From: Rhynchopus sp. YZ270_cl-10
Taxonomy: Eukaryota > Euglenozoa > Diplonemea > Diplonemida > Diplonemidae
NCBI GenBank assembly: GCA_964035575.1
Contig: OZ037927.1
Span: forward strand, 1 to 64,000
Reading direction: 5' to 3'
Length of the DNA: 64,000 nucleotides
Within the stretch, counting starts at the first letter, position 1; every line of letters starts with the position of its first letter. Under the pieces are notes generated by a model. That model worked only from the letters and a program-made list of their open reading frames with translations. It was not told the origin of the DNA and ran no database searches. Of the stretch, positions 62,101 to 64,000 are shown one piece after another. A program made the position numbers and the translations under genes.

Positions 62101-63912
62101 CGGCAATAGCATGTCGCACTGATCGTTCGCACAGCGCGACATGCCCAAGTGGCCCAACAGCTCGTCGGGGATGTACGCTCCATCCGCCTGGTGGCGACGC
62201 ATGTGCTGCAGCAAGCCCTTACGAGACAGGCCCCCGACCGCATCACTCGAAGACAAAATTCCCGCTCTGCATCCATCAAAGGGGCAGAACACCCGATCCG
62301 CATTGATGTGTCCCAGCTTGGTAGCCAGGGGGGCGGTGGTGGTGGTGTTGGTGGGGATGATGCCATCCAAATGCGCTGTGTCCAGCACTGCCTGCCGAGC
62401 CTCCTTCCTCATCTTCTCTGCCATCCCCTCCTTGGTCTTCCCCACCTCCGGGACAAGCTCCACTGCCTCAAAGTGAGAGTCACAGAGAGCGATGACGACC
62501 GTGGGAAGTTTCGCTTGGAAGCTCTCCGCGTACGACTTGGCGACTCTTTTGCTACCAGGGGTGATGCGCACGAGGGGGTTCTCTTCCGACGCCTGCACTA
62601 CCACGATGTTGATGCGGGATGCTGTCGCGGTGAGCTGAAGCCCCAAGTGGTTGAGGTGGGCCTCGCCGGTCACACCATTGGCAAACTCCGTCATGGCCTC
62701 CTGCGACCCCAGCACCTGCACCAGGCGGTTCGACACCTCCACTGCTGTGTCATACAGCTGCTTGCGCATTGCCCTCACGTCCGGCTGCGTGTCGTGGTCC
62801 CAGAGGTGTAGTGCCACATAACCACAATCATTTGTGGACACGTTGGGGATGCGTTTAGCTCCAAACTTCGCCAGAGTCGCGTCCACAGACACCGCTTGCT
62901 CTGTATACGCAGGAGCGTTCACGTTTGCGCACCCACCGGTCAACGCAAACGGGGACAAGCTGATCGGGTGCTCCGGATCCGCAGGGGCAGGGCGCAGGTC
63001 CCAGGGCGTCACCGCTCGCCACAACAGCGACAGCAAGACCAGTAGGGACACCACCAGCATGCCAAATGCCATCCCGATCCTACGAGTCCACCTGCGTGCT
63101 GCCACACGGCGCACCTCCAAGAGAAGAACCCAGCCAAGTGGGCGCGCGACGCCGACCAGTGCCACAAAACCCGCCAAACAACCACCTGCGGACCATGCAA
63201 CCCACACCCACTCGGCTGCACACACCGACAACTGACCCACCCCCATCACACTGGCCCTCACCAAGCTGGCAGCCACTCGGATCCCTCCGGTCCATCGGCG
63301 CACTCGCTCGCTCGCCCCTTCCAGCCACCGCCATCCTCTCCGAACGCGGCACAGTCCCCGCAGCACACCCACCCCCAGCACCTCCGCGTCCCGAAAAAGC
63401 GCGCAACCCAAAACATGTGGCGCTGACCTCCCAAGCTCAGACCCCACAAAAACCAGAACCCAGATGGCCACACACTGCAAAGCACCTCTCAACGCATCGG
63501 CGACCCTGATCCTGCGGAAAACTGGGTGCGCTGCCGGAGAGGGCGGACGATTGCAGGGCGCCTTGCGCCGACGGAGCCTGCCCGCCTGTGACTTGGTCCA
63601 GTTCAAGGACCGGTGTCCTCGTCGCGTCCTCCTGGTCCTCCTGCCCACTAGCCACAAAATGAGATGACTGAGGGTAGGGGCGCGTCTGTCCTTCCACAGA
63701 TCCAGGACCGCGAACGACACAAACACTCCCCACTCAGGTGCCTCGACTACCCAGCAGGGGTCAGGTTGACGCAAGGAGGTGAAGACTTCCCAGAGGTTGC
63801 ACCACCAGTCGAACCAAAACTCTATCTGTACACACCCCTTTTGCCACACCCGCATCATCACACAGCCACTCTGTCCTTCTCGCCCCTCAAGGCTGACCCC
63901 GAACACCAGCAT
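56197..63912 (-). CDS. LINE polyprotein, 2571 aa: OTU1 - Zn fingers - RT - RLE - OTU2 - RING - coiled coil
   Basis: Copies its RNA into DNA at a nicked target. Residues 1-300 contain hydrophobic stretches (145-157, 232-265, 283-299) and may not all be translated, so the start is uncertain. OTU-like cysteine protease 1 is at 345-490 (D362 C363, H480). Zinc-finger-like Cys/His pairs lie at 543-613. The RT spans about 815-1150: motif A KIDYRNAF (D969), motif B QRGAQQGDP (1017), motif C YLDD (1054). The endonuclease has C1376-X2-C, H1394-X3-C, RHNALRD (1407), RPGD (D1444) and LDITH (D1460). OTU-like domain 2 is at 1690-1827 (D1702 C1703, H1821 in GHYEPL). A RING-like Cys/His cluster is at 1870-1904, a coiled coil at 1965-2120, a conserved C-terminal domain shared with the 270-aa ORF at about 2310-2420, and an SR/RGG-K tail. 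Protease targets (self-cleavage or host ubiquitin) are inference. Confidence 0.88.
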   Translation of the reverse strand: MLVFGVSLEGREGQSGCVMMRVWQKGCVQIEFWFDWWCNLWEVFTSLRQPDPCWVVEAPEWGVFVSFAVLDLWKDRRAPTLSHLILWLVGRRTRRTRRGHRSLNWTKSQAGRLRRRKAPCNRPPSPAAHPVFRRIRVADALRGALQCVAIWVLVFVGSELGRSAPHVLGCALFRDAEVLGVGVLRGLCRVRRGWRWLEGASERVRRWTGGIRVAASLVRASVMGVGQLSVCAAEWVWVAWSAGGCLAGFVALVGVARPLGWVLLLEVRRVAARRWTRRIGMAFGMLVVSLLVLLSLLWRAVTPWDLRPAPADPEHPISLSPFALTGGCANVNAPAYTEQAVSVDATLAKFGAKRIPNVSTNDCGYVALHLWDHDTQPDVRAMRKQLYDTAVEVSNRLVQVLGSQEAMTEFANGVTGEAHLNHLGLQLTATASRINIVVVQASEENPLVRITPGSKRVAKSYAESFQAKLPTVVIALCDSHFEAVELVPEVGKTKEGMAEKMRKEARQAVLDTAHLDGIIPTNTTTTAPLATKLGHINADRVFCPFDGCRAGILSSSDAVGGLSRKGLLQHMRRHQADGAYIPDELLGHLGMSRCANDQCDMLLPQSKEVCNTCTVHFGEEGFTAPSPSSRGMLTDQDDLPSFEVMGTTRIQLKGGCPDKHLQLYSELFLRVLMDILEYQDEVAWKRLALFFTVLHRTRTERGGKDQERRLTSTWGKDLEAWKAGQYVALWEQTVEERKPRPSGWSDEDTDEGRRKRTIAKARAGLPSQAMSCATSDGLAPQTPATLEKLQTKHPAAADAKALEQADWPQPQEVPPVTVVEVMKALRSMPKSSAAGPSNVTGAHLRTLCLQRRAKGTLAALAAVLTSLARGNAPVEVAEFFAGANLVALRKPAKGPGLEEDVRPIAVGDTLRRLVGKILSARVRVPARTLLLRGNQVGVATARGAAVATDVISQYAGRNRGKGKVILKIDYRNAFNCVDRLSMLRAVDANLPELAPWVRWCYLEHSSLFYGGDTIKSQRGAQQGDPLGPLLFSLTIHQMALELKGHPGLDGTLWYLDDGSLRGSPKAVFEAYQVLCTRSSELGLEVNANKCELISTGGVSKEDLEAVGFTLNEGGQDAMGEGGFRLLDVDGFDFLGIPIGSAAFCEEYMARKVDDSRRNLEALVDLGDSQAAFYVLRYCEGYCRMVFYMRGIPQCAEYLTAFDDLIDRCLAALLHDPDGALPELARAQAALPVALGGLGIRRTVDHRTAASLASQSGNLQLSQALDPAFTWDEERWNSAAEEYNSRVPVAFHVDRAQPKKILEQQSLSSAVIDAQADKLMQQLCMRDRARMKSLLLPLSGTYLTATPSARNQMSSADFAVVTRFRLGVAIHAEGTTCSACQGGQKRVVMDSFGDHTFGCPYAKHRVARHNALRDSVYRAAQGAGLDPALEETVRVDLESKKRPGDVYLPVGVAENGPRCLDITHVCPTLPSYRTGASKFVGWSAKNQGQVKREKHERDLNKINTKFSPIVFEAFGGAGDEANLLIAQLGGLTTGQTSHLTGSAELRIRESIAVAYQKKVASSFLERGAMCVGIATLKREPCVEVDVAPSAEDMDRFGRRSAGAVEPLCDDANPDDDMSRPAPDRSEEQQGKRKRDVKPDHVEPPRKRTGRFDSATVIPEGPGLDVVREWEFLRECPAAQRPRATEQAAKLGASKVTWSFVAGDCAFEALLFATGRTDLSVEGLRQAAVKKVQGRADLSSAAVPNFGVWQRLMTSGDRGDERTWADAIAVAGAGEALEVSVVILNEFARPSLMVPRKRPKAVVLLLHSGDQDAADGSGSIPGHYEPLTMDPALQQHILSFEATGGKGECQSERPMAFVGAREAEASNTFLQCEQCSKLFDASDAHFCCHTCGGLACLHCAQGSKHCPLSQIGRAEYFSALSFLHSNVPAQAASAEGSGDPPPKRAPSPAVPAPEGEDVEEVDMPMAGEEGQQAEQKQQKHEKQRKQKKQQQQKADQVKKEALQRASDAWQQALEVRREHRRSWGPDLAALRGTFGDRQQELSRFLEEQNVRLDQAKAADRHRVEELTARHKRELAEDAKKMHAQYLEDCDRHPEAGESLRAEYDRQRCERHYAIAAKHESEQKATTLLLTAVNLSRQLEAERMVAYGRCFGVVCEGRLFLPCHAVRRAVGDDPEGLEPDCVGDWMALFGPQGASPCPGEFLYCWATQQPWSGNGEGDGDCPESVVARQAVRKIAGEAGYCDTWGKTSAVIVVREGRVSWGTPSRDQLEEEVGRQAEAADTEVRVKVEEMDDDEQEQEEDLDTAMEGADRSLSLSVEGIPDQKKQARVRELLRAQSEAWMWTEEERTERGGLFPCLTMGSPVPSSVTKWISLFHYRQGEKQDGRPLLSLPLSTATFTQWYEVMKVVGLHEWSVQEKCKAKSTLHALTDNRSSRGQAFAAESTRRENEARAAREGIGRQPQASSSSSSSSTSAGRGTTTSIAQPAVSTSSSSSSAGRGNATSSAQPAPSPAPKGPQRHAAQGRSNTSNVFTDAVAQATQHVLSPQEVQRGRNGRGGGQKGRQSGGRKGKKGNKKN

Positions 63913-64000
63913 ACCTCGCTCACCACCCCCTAAGTTGTTGTTGCTGCGTCTGCTGTTGATGTTGGTGCTGCTGTTGGACCTGCTGTTGGAACTGCTGCTG
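63913..64000 (-). mobile_element. Start of LINE leader repeats at the window edge
   Basis: Matches 48092-48179 base for base as far as seen, so the leader type is shared by both copies; its outer end lies outside the window. Confidence 0.85.

Larger units (their letters stand above)
55180..64000 (-). mobile_element. RLE-type non-LTR retrotransposon, near complete, runs off the window
   Basis: Minus orientation: leader repeats (from 63913 to beyond the window), one long ORF (56197-63912), a 979-bp 3' UTR and a 38-nt poly(A) tail (plus-strand T 55180-55217). No LTRs. The reverse transcriptase followed by a C-X2-C-X14-H-X3-C knuckle and RPGD...D endonuclease places it with R2/NeSL-like LINEs rather than APE-type ones. 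The intact 7.7-kb frame suggests recent activity. Confidence 0.9.

Overview
This window is nuclear DNA of a euglenozoan, most likely a diplonemid. The decisive evidence is a set of spliced-leader (SL) RNA genes. Each has a 40-nt leader that begins AACCAACG and ends ACAGTTTCTGTACTTCATTG, followed at once by a GTATGG splice donor, an Sm-like site and a terminal hairpin with a T run. This is the kinetoplastid/diplonemid type, closest to the diplonemid leader as I recall it. Linkage of SL RNA to 5S rRNA and an 11-nt intron in tRNA-Tyr fit the same group. No ordinary host protein gene is visible.

Bases 1-3307 are a pure 8-bp array (TTTGCGGG). From 3305 to about 30987 runs a 27.68-kb RNA-gene unit that starts again at 30988 and continues, almost identical, to 43703. 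One unit holds 47 intact tRNA genes covering all 20 amino acids and 45 tRNA species (Leu-TAA is the obvious absentee), four 5S genes, U1, U2, U4, U5 and U6 snRNAs, SRP RNA, five SL RNA genes, and an unidentified structured RNA present in two diverged forms. The second, partial unit repeats the first nine tRNAs, two 5S genes, all snRNAs, SRP, the unknown RNA and the five SL genes. Spacers are filled by related satellites: 401-bp and 172-bp arrays, about 164-bp units, and a degenerate AT/CCCC-rich spacer. A 1275-bp mobile element has split a tRNA-Asp gene.

Two promoter classes can be read upstream of the small-RNA genes. U6, SRP RNA and the unknown RNA share a palindromic element exactly 25 bp upstream of the start. 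U1, U2, U4, U5 and SL share a GCTTCCC(A/T)G core about 41-50 bp upstream. These look like Pol III-type and Pol II-type proximal elements.

From 43704 to the end the DNA is GC-rich retroelement sequence on the minus strand. It consists of a truncated copy and a near-complete copy of an RLE-type non-LTR retrotransposon (LINE). The 2571-aa protein carries two OTU-like cysteine protease domains, zinc fingers, reverse transcriptase, a restriction-like endonuclease, a RING-like motif, a coiled coil and a basic tail. A 5'-truncated relative and three further simple arrays (an 8-bp AGCTGTGG array and two T-rich arrays of about 19-20 bp) lie between the copies.

Read together, the RNA unit encodes most of the structural RNA needed for translation, splicing, trans-splicing and protein targeting in one repeatable cassette. 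The most unusual points are C at tRNA position 33 in ten species, the two shared promoter classes, the unknown RNA with compensatory changes, and the domain make-up of the LINE.
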